DNA from: Marinobacter sediminum
GTDB lineage: Bacteria > Pseudomonadota > Gammaproteobacteria > Pseudomonadales > Oleiphilaceae
Assembly (NCBI RefSeq): GCF_016820575.1
Contig: NZ_JAEMQH010000002.1
Span: 310,001-374,000, forward strand
Direction of reading: 5' to 3'
DNA length: 64,000 nt
Position numbers and translations under genes: made by a program. A model generated the notes under the pieces. That model ran no database searches. It saw nothing but the letters and a program-made list of their open reading frames with translations, and was not told the origin of the DNA. Shown in pieces: positions 9,840 to 19,074 of the stretch. Position 1 is the first letter of the stretch; each line of letters opens with the position of its first letter.

Positions 9840-11297
9840 ATGAAAGTCCTTGTGTTATCAAATGGTGCGCCTAATTATCATAATTTCTTTAATGCGATCG
9901 CTCGCCGCTTAATTGAGAAGGGCGTGGAAGTTGGGTACGCTGTCGACTGTCCCTTTTCCCTGTCCGAAAACAAAGTTGAAGAGCTTGGTGTAAATTACGA
10001 GGTTTTTTCAGAGTTTTTTGCTCAGCATGAATTGGACGAAAAGCTGCTGTCGGCTTATTCTCACCATAACCTGAACTTGGCGCTTTTTTCGGATTTCGAC
10101 CGGTCTGAAGAGTATGGAATTTGGGGTGAAAAATCTAATGAGTTTTTTGATCGTCTAAAGAGTGCCCTTCTGTCCTTTTTTTCTCAATTGATAGACCGCC
10201 ACGGATACAGCACAGTCCTTTATGAGAATGTCTCTAACGCTTTTGCTCATTTTTGCTGGATTGTCTGCCAGGAAAAAAATGTGGATTACATTGGGTTTAC
10301 TGGGAATCGTCTACCAGGCCGATTTTGGTTTACCAGCAATCCGGTAGAGGAGCATGTTTCAGTCGAGAAAACCCGACAGGCGTTGGAGAATAGAACCCTG
10401 GATGTTCCCGATTCAGTTTGGGAATGGTGTCGTGAATATATTGATAATATTGAAACCACATCCCCAGATTACATGGCGTTCAATAAGTTAGATAATGTAA
10501 AAATTTTCGATCGTTATTTTCGGTTTTCAAAACTTCAGAAGGTAATCCGAGCGGTCAAGTTTATTGGCGACGATCACTACCACAGCTTTCAGCGAGGGAA
10601 TCCGCTGTTTTATTCTTTGGGAATGTTTCTTCGGAGTTTAAAAAGGCGACTTAGGTTACCCTTCATAAAGAAGTATTACACTGAGCCCGGTCACGATGAC
10701 TTTTTTCTTTATCCCTTGCACTTCCATCCTGAGTCATCAACATCAATTCTTTCTTCAAGTTATATAAACGAATATGAAACGATAAAAAATATTGCCTTTA
10801 ATCTCCCCGACGGGGTCCGTCTCTACGTCAAAGACCACATGAGTGCCTGGGGGTACCCGCGGCTTAGTTTCTATAAAAAGGTAGCATCGCTTCCAAATGT
10901 TAAGCTGCTGGCGCCTTATGAGGCGACAAAGGAACTTATAAGAAAATCGAAGGGTGTTGTAACGCTTACAAGCACGGTAGGTTATGAAGCGCTCCTCTTA
11001 AAAAAACCCGTTCTTCTGTTTGGCGAGGTGTTCTATCAGAACCACCCAATGGTCATTAAAGTAGGCCGTTTGTCAGATCTTTTCGATAATTTGACCAGAT
11101 TATTGAGGACCTCAGAAGAAACTTTTGTTGACATTGAGGGGCAAAACTTACGATTTGTTGCAGCATATTACCTGAATACACTGCCTGGTCGGCTGAACCT
11201 TATGTTAGATCCGACTGGCGCAGAGGCGCTTATAGATGAGCTTTTTCCACTGCTGTGGAGAAGGCTTTCAGGCGAAACAAACCAATTGACTACTTGA
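9840..11297 (+). CDS. Capsule-type polysaccharide biosynthesis glycosyltransferase (putative)
   Basis: A 485-aa protein that resembles the capsule polysaccharide export/synthesis (KpsC/S-like) glycosyltransferases. It starts MKVLVLSNGAPNYHNFF; the second half has FFLYPLHFHPESST, YVKDHMSAWG and a VVTLTSTVGYEALLLKKPVLLFG block, the nucleotide-sugar-binding pattern of GT-B enzymes of this type. The ATG at 9840 matches the expected N terminus; an in-frame ATG at 9819 would add seven residues. The GC content is clearly lower than in gmd-fcl just before, and the gene begins after a 31-base gap, so it may have arrived separately. A role in adding a sugar to the glycan is inferred; the substrate is unknown. 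Confidence 0.6.
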   Translation: MKVLVLSNGAPNYHNFFNAIARRLIEKGVEVGYAVDCPFSLSENKVEELGVNYEVFSEFFAQHELDEKLLSAYSHHNLNLALFSDFDRSEEYGIWGEKSNEFFDRLKSALLSFFSQLIDRHGYSTVLYENVSNAFAHFCWIVCQEKNVDYIGFTGNRLPGRFWFTSNPVEEHVSVEKTRQALENRTLDVPDSVWEWCREYIDNIETTSPDYMAFNKLDNVKIFDRYFRFSKLQKVIRAVKFIGDDHYHSFQRGNPLFYSLGMFLRSLKRRLRLPFIKKYYTEPGHDDFFLYPLHFHPESSTSILSSSYINEYETIKNIAFNLPDGVRLYVKDHMSAWGYPRLSFYKKVASLPNVKLLAPYEATKELIRKSKGVVTLTSTVGYEALLLKKPVLLFGEVFYQNHPMVIKVGRLSDLFDNLTRLLRTSEETFVDIEGQNLRFVAAYYLNTLPGRLNLMLDPTGAEALIDELFPLLWRRLSGETNQLTT

Positions 11298-11311
11298 ACT
11301 GAGTGGAGATC

Positions 11312-12061
11312 ATGGGAAATACCTCGAGCCAGGCGCTAGAGCGCTCCGATATTAGCCTTGTAGAGCTGGCGGTAATCGTCGTGCGTTGGAAGGTGTTGTT
11401 TTTTTCTGTGTTCGTTTCGATTTTATGTGCTGCAGGGGTGTACGCGTTTCTCTCTCCGGCCAAGCAAGAGTTTGTGGGTGTGTATCAGCTGGCGAAAGTC
11501 GGAGACGGGGAGTTTCTTTCAGATCCCGAGGGGGTTGTGTCCACTATAAACTCGGTGTGGATTCCAGAATTGGTGTCCGAAAATGAGAAGAATGGGCAAC
11601 CCGCCTTGGATCTTCTGGCGACCCACCCTGAAGCTACTGGATTGGTTCAGCTGGCAACTGTAGCGAGGGTGATTGACAAAGATTTCGCTGTGACCGTAAA
11701 CCAGAAAATACTTGCTCGGTTGCATGGCTGGCAATCAAAAGTGTTCAAAGATCGATCCGCCCAACTTGAACGAAGGATAAAGCGTATTGCTGGCGTAATC
11801 GATCAGTTACAAGGGAGTGCAGCTTCAGGCGAAGCACTGGCAGCTCTTCTGGAGAACAAAATAGAGTTTGAGTATAAGCTTGATCAGATGCAGAGAGGGG
11901 AAATCCTTTCGGAGGCAAGTCTAGGTAAAAATCAAAGTTCCACTCCGACACAGATAATTTTGCTTGTTGGGCTGCTTTTGGCCTTCGTTCTTGGTGTAAT
12001 GTTGGTATTTATTTCAGAATTTATTTTCGTGGTTCGGAAGCGAGTCAAGTGTGTCGAATAA
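11312..12061 (+). CDS. wzz: Wzz-like chain-length determinant
   Basis: Polysaccharide co-polymerase of the Wzz family, which sets O-antigen modal length in the inner membrane. It has an N-terminal membrane segment (about residues 30-50: WKVLFFSVFVSILCAAGVYA), a periplasmic part with a short coiled coil (about 145-200), and a C-terminal membrane segment (about 212-238). At 249 aa it is shorter than typical Wzz proteins (about 320-360), so the periplasmic helical arm is reduced. The ATG at 11312 has GGAG close upstream; an in-frame GTG lies at 11303. It is followed immediately by a Wzy-like gene, as expected for a Wzy-dependent cluster. Confidence 0.72.
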   Translation: MGNTSSQALERSDISLVELAVIVVRWKVLFFSVFVSILCAAGVYAFLSPAKQEFVGVYQLAKVGDGEFLSDPEGVVSTINSVWIPELVSENEKNGQPALDLLATHPEATGLVQLATVARVIDKDFAVTVNQKILARLHGWQSKVFKDRSAQLERRIKRIAGVIDQLQGSAASGEALAALLENKIEFEYKLDQMQRGEILSEASLGKNQSSTPTQIILLVGLLLAFVLGVMLVFISEFIFVVRKRVKCVE

Positions 12062-12099
12062 TGAAGTTTTTTATTCTTCACTAACTTTGGACGCATTAA

Positions 12100-13362
12100 A
12101 TGCCTGAGCTGACTGCCTCTTTCTTTTTGGTGTTCATTGCGACAGCGGCTGTGCTATGTGTGTCTTTGCGAGGCTCCAGAGTTAGTCTTCCGGGCATATC
12201 TTTATTTATTTTTTCCGCTTTGTTTTATTTTTTGGCACCTATTATACAGCTGGAAGACTCAATGGATTACTTGGTAAATACATCGAGTTTTTCGTTGTCT
12301 GGCGCTGTATATGTCAATGTAATTATATTTGTTTTCTTAATTTCTTATTCTATATCTTACCTTTGGCTTACGTCTGGTCGAGCCTTCATTCCTTACGCAC
12401 ACATCGCGGAGCGGAATGCTCGCGAGGGTGTGAGGGTATCGTTTTTAAAAAACACCCTCGTTTTCTCCCTATTGTTTGTATCTGCGTTGTTTGCGCTTAG
12501 TGGCATTCAAAGCTCGATAATTTCCCTGTTTGTATTCAAATTCCTAGCGCTGATGGCATTTTTTGGTGCATCCGTATATTTTTTAGGTGTTCGTGGGAAT
12601 ATGGCCCAAAAGCAGATCCTTTTGATGTTGTTCGTTGGGTTTCTCGTTTTTGTTGTTTTTTTTAAGAATCCCGGCTTCGAGCGAAGGAATGCTTTGGGGC
12701 CGGTGTACTTGACAATGGTCTGTTTGGCATTACCGCTGCTTTTGCGGGGACGTATTTTTCTTTTGTTTGGTATGCTGGTTATGTTGATTGCCTTTCCCGC
12801 AGCCTCTTTGCTTACGCATCAATATGGCGTGCTCGGAGGTGGGGGTATATCTGTAGAGCAGATTCTGGGACAGATCGGTGGTCATTATAATGATCTACAT
12901 TATGATGCATGGTCAAATGGCGTGACGATGCAGGAAATGATCGCGGAGCGAGGCCATACGATGGGTCAGCAACTCTTGGGAGCATTGTTGTTCTTTGTTC
13001 CGAGAAGTTTTTGGCCTGATAAACCTGTATCTTCTGGAGAAATGATTGGCCAGTACCTTATGGAAAATGCATCGTTATGGTTTTCTAATGTTTCTTTCTC
13101 CCTTCCTTTTGAGTTTTATCTTGATTTCGGCATTTTGGGAGTATTCATCGCAGCTTCGTCCTTAGCCTTTTTTGTCGTATTTCTAGAGAAGAGGGCGGGG
13201 TTTTGCGTTGTTTGGAATACTTTAATGATTTATTTTTCATTCTATATGTATTTTCTCTTGCGCGGGCCATTTTTACCGGCATTTGCCTATCTGGTCCCCG
13301 TGATTTTTGCTTGTTGGATTTCCGGGAAAATCTTCACTTATAGAGTAAAAAGATGCGCGTAA
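12100..13362 (+). CDS. Wzy-like oligosaccharide repeat-unit polymerase
   Basis: A 420-aa integral membrane protein with about ten to eleven predicted segments. A large loop around residues 245-330 contains QIGGHYNDLHYDAW and the RSFWPDKPVSSGEMIG pattern. The Arg-x-x-Trp-x-x-Lys-Pro arrangement after a loop, followed by a membrane-embedded Phe-rich segment, resembles oligosaccharide repeat-unit polymerases. It would join undecaprenyl-linked repeat units in the periplasm. It follows wzz by 38 bases and overlaps the next glycosyltransferase by 10. With the protein at 2866-4083 there are two polymerase/ligase-like proteins in the island; this one is the better Wzy candidate. Confidence 0.7.
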   Translation: MPELTASFFLVFIATAAVLCVSLRGSRVSLPGISLFIFSALFYFLAPIIQLEDSMDYLVNTSSFSLSGAVYVNVIIFVFLISYSISYLWLTSGRAFIPYAHIAERNAREGVRVSFLKNTLVFSLLFVSALFALSGIQSSIISLFVFKFLALMAFFGASVYFLGVRGNMAQKQILLMLFVGFLVFVVFFKNPGFERRNALGPVYLTMVCLALPLLLRGRIFLLFGMLVMLIAFPAASLLTHQYGVLGGGGISVEQILGQIGGHYNDLHYDAWSNGVTMQEMIAERGHTMGQQLLGALLFFVPRSFWPDKPVSSGEMIGQYLMENASLWFSNVSFSLPFEFYLDFGILGVFIAASSLAFFVVFLEKRAGFCVVWNTLMIYFSFYMYFLLRGPFLPAFAYLVPVIFACWISGKIFTYRVKRCA

Positions 13363-14657
13363 ATTATTTTGCATTTTCATTCTTAAGAGGTGGTGCTGCG
13401 ATTGCCGCCGAGAAGTTTTATTATTTAGGGTCTCGAAACTTCTCAGTTCGCTCTTTCTGTGTAGAAGAATTATCGGGCGATGATCGCCGAGAGGCGCCAG
13501 CGCCAATGGCATTCCGCTATCATTACTTTTTAAGATTGTTGGAGTATTGCCTTCTGATCTTTGTACGGAAAGATGTCGATGTTAAGCATTCGATTAATCT
13601 ATTCTCATGCAGGCTGGTTCGCGATGCCCTTCAGTCGTGCTTTGGATCTGATGAAATCGTTCATCTCCACTGGATCAATAACGACACTCTCTCTCTGTGG
13701 GATCTCGCCAAGGTGCCACCGTACTCAATAATAACCCTTCATGATGAATGGTTAATTGCCGGGGCTGAGCATTACCAAAATCCTTTTGGACCTCAGGGTG
13801 CGCTCGATGGTTACTCCTCCGGAAAGCTATCGCTTTGCAAATTGGTTAACAAGTATTGTTGGTTTTTAAAGTATAAGCTGCTCTCTCAGCGAAAGGATTT
13901 GATAGTTACTGCACCTTCTAATTGGCTATGTGAGAGAGCAGCGCAAAGTCCTGTGTTAGCAGGTAATCAAATTGAGTTGTTGCCTAACCCTATCGATACA
14001 GGGGTTTTTGCACCGCTGCTGGAGACAGAAAAGCAGCGCATCCGCAATGAACTGGGTATCGGAGCTGAAGACTTCGTTTTGGTTTTTGGTGGCGTAGCTC
14101 TTGAAAAGAATAGGCTTAAAGGTGGTGCTGAGCTTGAAAAAGCGCTTGTTGCGCTTGCTAAGAGGCTTCCAAAAGATGTGACGGATCGCATCACTTTGTT
14201 AGTGTTCGGTGGGGATGTGACTTCTAAAGTGTGTATGGCTGGTTTCCGTACAGTTCATTGCGGCCGAGTATCATCGTCTGGCGGAATGCAGAGGACCTAT
14301 GGAGTAGGTGATTTTACTGTGGTTCCTTCGCAGGTCGAAGCATTTGGCCAGGTAGCGGCGGAGAGTTTAAGTTGCGGTGTCCCGGTTATTTGCTTCGACA
14401 CATCTGGACTGCGGGATGTAGTGCAGCATGGAGTGTCTGGGTTTGTCGCCGATTTTTTGTCAGTGGATAGTTTGGCAGTTCAGATCGAGAGGGCCGTGCG
14501 TCTCGGAGAGGCGGATCGATCAAGGATGGGCCGGGCCGGGCGTGCTAGCATTGAGAAAAACTTCTCTTTTGAGAAAGTAGAAGAGGCTTATCTGGACTTA
14601 TTGAACCGAGTACACTCCCGGAAAACTGAGCAACTTCAGCGGAATAAACAAGGATAA
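13353..14657 (+). CDS. GT4-family glycosyltransferase
   Basis: GT-B glycosyltransferase, 434 aa, similar in layout to colanic-acid WcaC-type enzymes. The N-terminal region has RGGAAIAAEKFY and IVHLHWINND, then LHDEWLIAGAEHY, a hallmark of this subgroup. The C-terminal donor domain has VFGGVALEKNRLKGG, FGGDV, VPSQVEAFGQVAAESLSCGVPVICFDTSG and an E-x7-E pattern. It overlaps the Wzy-like gene by 10 bases and precedes a GT2 gene by 12, so it is part of one transcription unit. The sugar donor is not known. Confidence 0.85.
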   Translation: MRVNYFAFSFLRGGAAIAAEKFYYLGSRNFSVRSFCVEELSGDDRREAPAPMAFRYHYFLRLLEYCLLIFVRKDVDVKHSINLFSCRLVRDALQSCFGSDEIVHLHWINNDTLSLWDLAKVPPYSIITLHDEWLIAGAEHYQNPFGPQGALDGYSSGKLSLCKLVNKYCWFLKYKLLSQRKDLIVTAPSNWLCERAAQSPVLAGNQIELLPNPIDTGVFAPLLETEKQRIRNELGIGAEDFVLVFGGVALEKNRLKGGAELEKALVALAKRLPKDVTDRITLLVFGGDVTSKVCMAGFRTVHCGRVSSSGGMQRTYGVGDFTVVPSQVEAFGQVAAESLSCGVPVICFDTSGLRDVVQHGVSGFVADFLSVDSLAVQIERAVRLGEADRSRMGRAGRASIEKNFSFEKVEEAYLDLLNRVHSRKTEQLQRNKQG

Positions 14658-14669
14658 GGTGCATCTAAG

Positions 14670-15428
14670 TTGAAGGTTTCGATCATTACAGTTTGTTTTA
14701 ACAGTGCATCAACGATTAGCGATACTCTTGATTCGGTTCAATCTCAGTCGTACGGCGATATTGAGCACGTAATCGTTGATGGTGGCTCGTCCGATGGTAC
14801 CGTGGAGTTGCTTGAGAGCAGGCGGGCTAATTTGGGGGCGCTGATATCGGAGCCTGATGAAGGCCTCTACGATGCAATGAATAAGGGTGTCCTAGCCGCG
14901 ACCGGCGATATCATTGGTGTGTTGAATTCTGACGATATTTTCGAATCGGATGATGTGGTTGCGACGGTTGTAGATACCTTTCGGGAATCTCCGGACTGTG
15001 ACCTGGTCTTCGGTGATGTCGTTTTTGCTGAAGCCGATGATTTGTCTAAGGTAATACGTTACTACGGAGCGAAACATTTTAGGCCTTGGAAGTTGCGCTT
15101 TGGTTGGATGCCTCCTCATCCCGCTACTTTTGTTCGGCGTCAGGCCTATGATTTGGCTGGACCTTATCGAGTCGACATGAAAATTTCTGCCGACTATGAA
15201 ATGTTTGTCCGTTGGTTGCTGAAAGCGCGGCTTAGATGGAAGTATCTCAGCAAAGTTTTAGTACGAATGCGTTCAGGGGGCATCAGTACCTCCGGGCTCC
15301 GTAGCAGTATCACATTGAATCGGGAAATTGTGCTTGCTTGTAGAGAAAATGGGATATACACCAACTTGCTTATGGTCCTTAGCAAAATTCCCTTTAAATT
15401 GGCGGAACTTGTAAGGCGACCTGGGTGA
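14670..15428 (+). CDS. GT2-family glycosyltransferase
   Basis: A 252-aa GT-A enzyme with N-terminal VSIITVCFNSASTISDTLDS, then VIDGGSSDGT, DEGLYDAMNKG and LNSDDIFE, the last carrying the Asp-x-Asp-like metal/nucleotide site. MPPHPATFVRR in the middle is typical of WcaA/PslC-like members. The start is TTG at 14670 with an AAGG sequence about 10 bases upstream. The stop overlaps the GTG start of the next gene (GTGA at 15425-15428), so the two are translationally coupled. Confidence 0.85.
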   Translation: MKVSIITVCFNSASTISDTLDSVQSQSYGDIEHVIVDGGSSDGTVELLESRRANLGALISEPDEGLYDAMNKGVLAATGDIIGVLNSDDIFESDDVVATVVDTFRESPDCDLVFGDVVFAEADDLSKVIRYYGAKHFRPWKLRFGWMPPHPATFVRRQAYDLAGPYRVDMKISADYEMFVRWLLKARLRWKYLSKVLVRMRSGGISTSGLRSSITLNREIVLACRENGIYTNLLMVLSKIPFKLAELVRRPG

Positions 15429-16399
15429 GTGACAGCTTGAGAGTTTTGGTAACTGGCGCAAAAGGATTTGTGGGTCGGGCGGTTCTAAAAGCGTTGCTGG
15501 ATCATCGTGATCGCTCTCTTGACGTGGTTGCTGCGGTCCGCTCAGAGGACCGTTCGCGAAATCAATTGCCCTGTCGCTATCAGCGAAATCTCGAACTCAA
15601 CTCAGACGTTGGATGGGATGAGGCCCTGATAGGTGTTGACGTGGTCATACATTGTGCTGCTCGGGTTCATGTGATGGCCGAGAAGGCAGCTGATCCGTTA
15701 GCGGAATTTCGTCGCGTGAATGTGGAAGGCACGCTTCGACTCGCAAGATTGGCACATGCGTCGGGCGTTCGCCGTTTCGTATACCTGAGTAGCGTAAAGG
15801 TGCATGGAGAGAGTACAACTGATAGGAGCCCTTTTAGGGGGGCAGAAATGTTGGCGCCTTCAGATCCATACGCAGTTTCTAAGGCTGAAGCGGAGCAAAA
15901 ATTATCGGCCTTTTGCCGCGCAAAGGGTATGGAGCTTGTAATCGTTCGCCCACCATTAGTTTACGGGCCAGGCGTTAAGGGCAACTTTTTGAGTTTAATG
16001 AAGTTGGCTAGTTCTTCTCTTCCGCTTCCGTTCGGGGCGGTGAAGAACCAGAGAAGCATGGTTTATGTTGATAATCTGGCTCATTTCCTCGTGTGTTGTG
16101 CCACCTCGTCTTTGGCGGCTGGAAAAGCCTTTTTGGTTAGTGATGGTGAAGATCTTTCCCTTGCTGGATTGTTGGCGGCGCTGCGGCGCTCATTAGGAAA
16201 GGGGCCACTGTTGGTGCCGATACCGATTGCTCTGTTTCGTTTTGCTGGCTGGCTGATTAGAAAACAATCCGTAGTCGAGCGCTTGGTAGGTTCTTTACAG
16301 GTCGATTGTGGGGAGGCGGTCGATGCCCTGAATTGGGCGCCTCCATACTCGGTCGAGCAAGCGCTCCAAAAAACCGTTGATTATTACCGTGCACGTTGA
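15425..16399 (+). CDS. WbpV-like NAD-dependent epimerase/4-reductase
   Basis: Extended SDR of 324 aa with Rossmann motif TGAKGFVGRAV, HCAARVHVM, the active site YLSSVKVHGE and YAVSKAEAE (Tyr-x3-Lys), then RPPLVYGPGVKGNF. The HCAARVHVM and GPGVKGNF blocks are typical of the WbpV/WreQ-type 4-reductases that act on UDP-4-keto-6-deoxy-GlcNAc to give UDP-QuiNAc, or on the isomer to give FucNAc. It is followed by an initiating sugar-phosphate transferase and a WbpM-type dehydratase, which together fit a QuiNAc/FucNAc first-sugar module (inference). It starts with GTG overlapping the previous stop. Confidence 0.8.
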   Translation: MSDSLRVLVTGAKGFVGRAVLKALLDHRDRSLDVVAAVRSEDRSRNQLPCRYQRNLELNSDVGWDEALIGVDVVIHCAARVHVMAEKAADPLAEFRRVNVEGTLRLARLAHASGVRRFVYLSSVKVHGESTTDRSPFRGAEMLAPSDPYAVSKAEAEQKLSAFCRAKGMELVIVRPPLVYGPGVKGNFLSLMKLASSSLPLPFGAVKNQRSMVYVDNLAHFLVCCATSSLAAGKAFLVSDGEDLSLAGLLAALRRSLGKGPLLVPIPIALFRFAGWLIRKQSVVERLVGSLQVDCGEAVDALNWAPPYSVEQALQKTVDYYRAR

Positions 16400-16417
16400 A
16401 GCTGTTGGAGTAGGCTT

Positions 16418-16969
16418 GTGTTAAGAGTTATGGATATTTTGTTTTCAGCATTGGGCTTGATCGTTGGTTTTCCGATATTAGTAGCCATTTTTGTTATGGG
16501 GTTGTTCGATACTGGTTCGCCCTTGTTCATGCAGGAGCGAGTAGGACGATACAAAAAACCGTTTACTCTTGTAAAGTTTCGGACCATGTCTAGAGAGACG
16601 AAATCGGTCGCTAGTCACCTTGCGAACGTCTCCTCTATTACTCAGTTAGGGCATTTTCTCAGAAGGACAAAGCTGGATGAGTTGCCTCAGCTTTGGAACG
16701 TATTGAAAGGCGAAATGAGTCTGGTGGGGGCTCGGCCATGCCTATACAGCCAAGAGGCGTTGATACGAGAGCGCGAAGCCCGTCGAGTGTTGGATCATAG
16801 GCCGGGTATCACTGGATTGGCCCAGGTAAATGGTATTGATATGTCCACCCCCGAATTGTTGGCTGAGACTGATCAGAAAATGCTCAGCTCTCTTGGGGTA
16901 AAAGACTACTTTTCTTACATAATCCAGACTGTTTCGGGCAAAGGCGCGGGAGATCGTGTGCGGAAATAA
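16418..16969 (+). CDS. PglC/WcaJ-type initiating sugar-phosphate transferase
   Basis: Bacterial sugar transferase (PF02397), 183 aa, the minimal monotopic form. It moves a sugar-1-phosphate to undecaprenyl phosphate, the first step of repeat-unit assembly. There is one N-terminal membrane hairpin (about residues 5-28), then MQERVGRYKKPFTLVKFRTM, LRRTKLDELPQLWNVLKGEMSLVG (with the catalytic Asp-Glu dyad), ARP and RPGITGLAQVNG. The start is GTG at 16418 with GGAG 8 bases upstream; an ATG at 16430 is an alternative. It lies between the WbpV-like reductase and the WbpM-like dehydratase, so the likely substrate is UDP-QuiNAc/FucNAc or its 4-keto precursor. Confidence 0.9.
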   Translation: MLRVMDILFSALGLIVGFPILVAIFVMGLFDTGSPLFMQERVGRYKKPFTLVKFRTMSRETKSVASHLANVSSITQLGHFLRRTKLDELPQLWNVLKGEMSLVGARPCLYSQEALIREREARRVLDHRPGITGLAQVNGIDMSTPELLAETDQKMLSSLGVKDYFSYIIQTVSGKGAGDRVRK

Positions 16970-17051
16970 AGACTCAACGTACACGAGACGAATTGTAGAG
17001 CATTAACAAGCCTTTTATGGGGCGGATCTCAACCGGTGAGGAGTGGTAGAA

Positions 17052-19004
17052 TTGAGCTCGAACACGATTAAAAAAATACTCGATCTGCCCCGTCCTGCGA
17101 AGCGTGTTATTTCCGTCGGTGTCGATTTCCTTTTGCTATTCGTTGCAATCTGGGCTGCCTTTGCACTTAGGTTTGAGAGTTTTACTTGGCTCCCAAACAA
17201 CAAACAACTGCTTGTTTCTTCAGCTACAGTTCTCATAACCATCGGCGCTTTCGTTAAGTTAGGGCTTTATCGCGCTGTCATCAGATATCTGAGCGAGCAT
17301 GCGTTTCTGGCGATTATTATCGGTGTTGCTTTTTCCAGTGTGGCGCTGATTGTATTTGGCTATTTGTTTCAGACACTTGTGCCACGTTCGGTACCAGTAA
17401 TTTACGGGACATTTGCTTTTCTTCTAGTGGCCGGAACTAGGTTTTCAGTTCGTGGAGTTGTTCGGCGCCGGGGTGAAAAATCAAAAAACAGTGTGTTGAT
17501 TGTTGGCGCTGGAAATAAGGGTATGCAACTGGCATCGGCTTTAGCTCAAGGGGTTGAATACCGGCCAATTGGTTTTGTTTCTTTCGAGAGCGGCAATCAT
17601 CGCTCGCTCATTGGCAACCTGCCTGTTTATTCAGTCGAACATATCGAGAGGGCGACGAAAGAGTTAGGGGCATCCCGGGTTCTGCTTGCTCTGGAAGATA
17701 CAGAACGTGTTGATCGTAAACACCTTATGCAGTCTTTGGAAAGGCTCTCGGTACCGGTCCAAACGGTTCCGTCAATGTCAGAGTTGGTCGCAGGACAAGC
17801 CCGGATCAACGATATCCGTGATCTCGAGATTGAGGATTTGCTGGGGAGAGACCCGGTTCGTCCGGATACGGCGATCGTTGCAGAAAGTCTGTTTCAGAAA
17901 TCGGTTATGGTGACTGGGGCAGGGGGCTCTATTGGCTCTGAGCTGTGTCGCCAAATCATTCGGCACAAACCGAAAACACTGGTGCTTTTTGAACAATCTG
18001 AATTTTCACTTTATGCCATTGAACGTGAATTACAGGCTATTAATCGAGTGGAAGCATTAGGTGTAGAGTTGCATCCGTTGTTGGGGAGCGTTGTGCACCG
18101 ACGGCGTTGCGAAGTGATTATGCGAACGTTTGGTGTTCAAACGGTCTATCACGCAGCCGCCTATAAACATGTCCCGTTGGTCGAACACAATGTTATTGAA
18201 GGGGTTCAGAACAATGTTTTCGGCACCGCTCACGCTGCGGAGGCGGCGATCGCAGCGGGCGTTGAGCGCTTTGTCTTAATTTCTACCGATAAAGCCGTGC
18301 GGCCAACCAATGTTATGGGAGCCAGTAAGCGAATGGCAGAGCTGGTGCTTCAGGGGCTTGCAGATCGGCAGGCCAAAACCGTGTTTTCCATGGTTCGATT
18401 TGGCAACGTCCTTGGCTCCTCCGGCTCAGTTGTGCCTTTGTTTCGCGACCAGATTCGTGATGGTGGGCCGATTACGGTTACTCATCCGGACATCATCCGT
18501 TATTTCATGACAATCCCGGAGGCAAGCCAGCTGGTTTTGCAAGCGGGCAGCATGGGAGTTGGCGGAGAGGTTTTCGTATTGGATATGGGTGAGCCGGTCA
18601 AAATTGCTGACCTGGCCCGCAAGATGATCCATCTGATGGGCTTAGCTGAAAAAACGGAAGATGAGCCCAATGGGGATATTGAAGTTGTTTTCAGTGGCCT
18701 GCGGCCGGGTGAAAAGCTCTATGAAGAGCTGTTGATTGGCGATAACCCCCAAGGAACCTCCCATCCGCGGATCATGATGGCTAGGGAGGTTTCTATGTCG
18801 CCGCAAGATCTGGACGAGGCGCTACAAGAGTTGCTAAGCGCCAGCCAAGAGTTCAATTGCAGTAGAGTCGTTGAAATCCTTACTGCCGCCCCGACGGGAT
18901 TCACGCCAAATGAGGGAGTTTCGGATTTGGTTTGGCAGAGCGAAGCCCAAAAGCCAAGCGTGGAGATTCCAGAGACAGATAAAATCCGCCGGTTCCCAGT
19001 TTAA
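17052..19004 (+). CDS. wbpM: WbpM/FlaA1-type UDP-GlcNAc 4,6-dehydratase
   Basis: Large membrane-bound nucleotide-sugar dehydratase, 650 aa. Four N-terminal membrane segments (about residues 20-135) precede a CoA-binding-like domain with LIVGAGNKG and the SDR domain with MVTGAGGSIGSELCRQI (about 285-301), AAYKHVPLVE, STDKAVRPTNVMGASKR and MVRFGNVLGSSGSV. The usual active-site Tyr is Met in NVMGASK, which is characteristic of this large-dehydratase class, so it is not a defect. I chose TTG at 17052 because GAGGAG (17038-17043) lies 8 bases upstream; GTG at 17043 overlaps that site. It converts UDP-GlcNAc to the 4-keto-6-deoxy intermediate used by the WbpV-like enzyme. Confidence 0.92.
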   Translation: MSSNTIKKILDLPRPAKRVISVGVDFLLLFVAIWAAFALRFESFTWLPNNKQLLVSSATVLITIGAFVKLGLYRAVIRYLSEHAFLAIIIGVAFSSVALIVFGYLFQTLVPRSVPVIYGTFAFLLVAGTRFSVRGVVRRRGEKSKNSVLIVGAGNKGMQLASALAQGVEYRPIGFVSFESGNHRSLIGNLPVYSVEHIERATKELGASRVLLALEDTERVDRKHLMQSLERLSVPVQTVPSMSELVAGQARINDIRDLEIEDLLGRDPVRPDTAIVAESLFQKSVMVTGAGGSIGSELCRQIIRHKPKTLVLFEQSEFSLYAIERELQAINRVEALGVELHPLLGSVVHRRRCEVIMRTFGVQTVYHAAAYKHVPLVEHNVIEGVQNNVFGTAHAAEAAIAAGVERFVLISTDKAVRPTNVMGASKRMAELVLQGLADRQAKTVFSMVRFGNVLGSSGSVVPLFRDQIRDGGPITVTHPDIIRYFMTIPEASQLVLQAGSMGVGGEVFVLDMGEPVKIADLARKMIHLMGLAEKTEDEPNGDIEVVFSGLRPGEKLYEELLIGDNPQGTSHPRIMMAREVSMSPQDLDEALQELLSASQEFNCSRVVEILTAAPTGFTPNEGVSDLVWQSEAQKPSVEIPETDKIRRFPV

Positions 19005-19074
19005 ATAGCAAGTTTTGTAATTGTGGTTAGAATTAGAGCTAAGGATAGCTCCCGTAGAAACGAAAGGAATTCGT

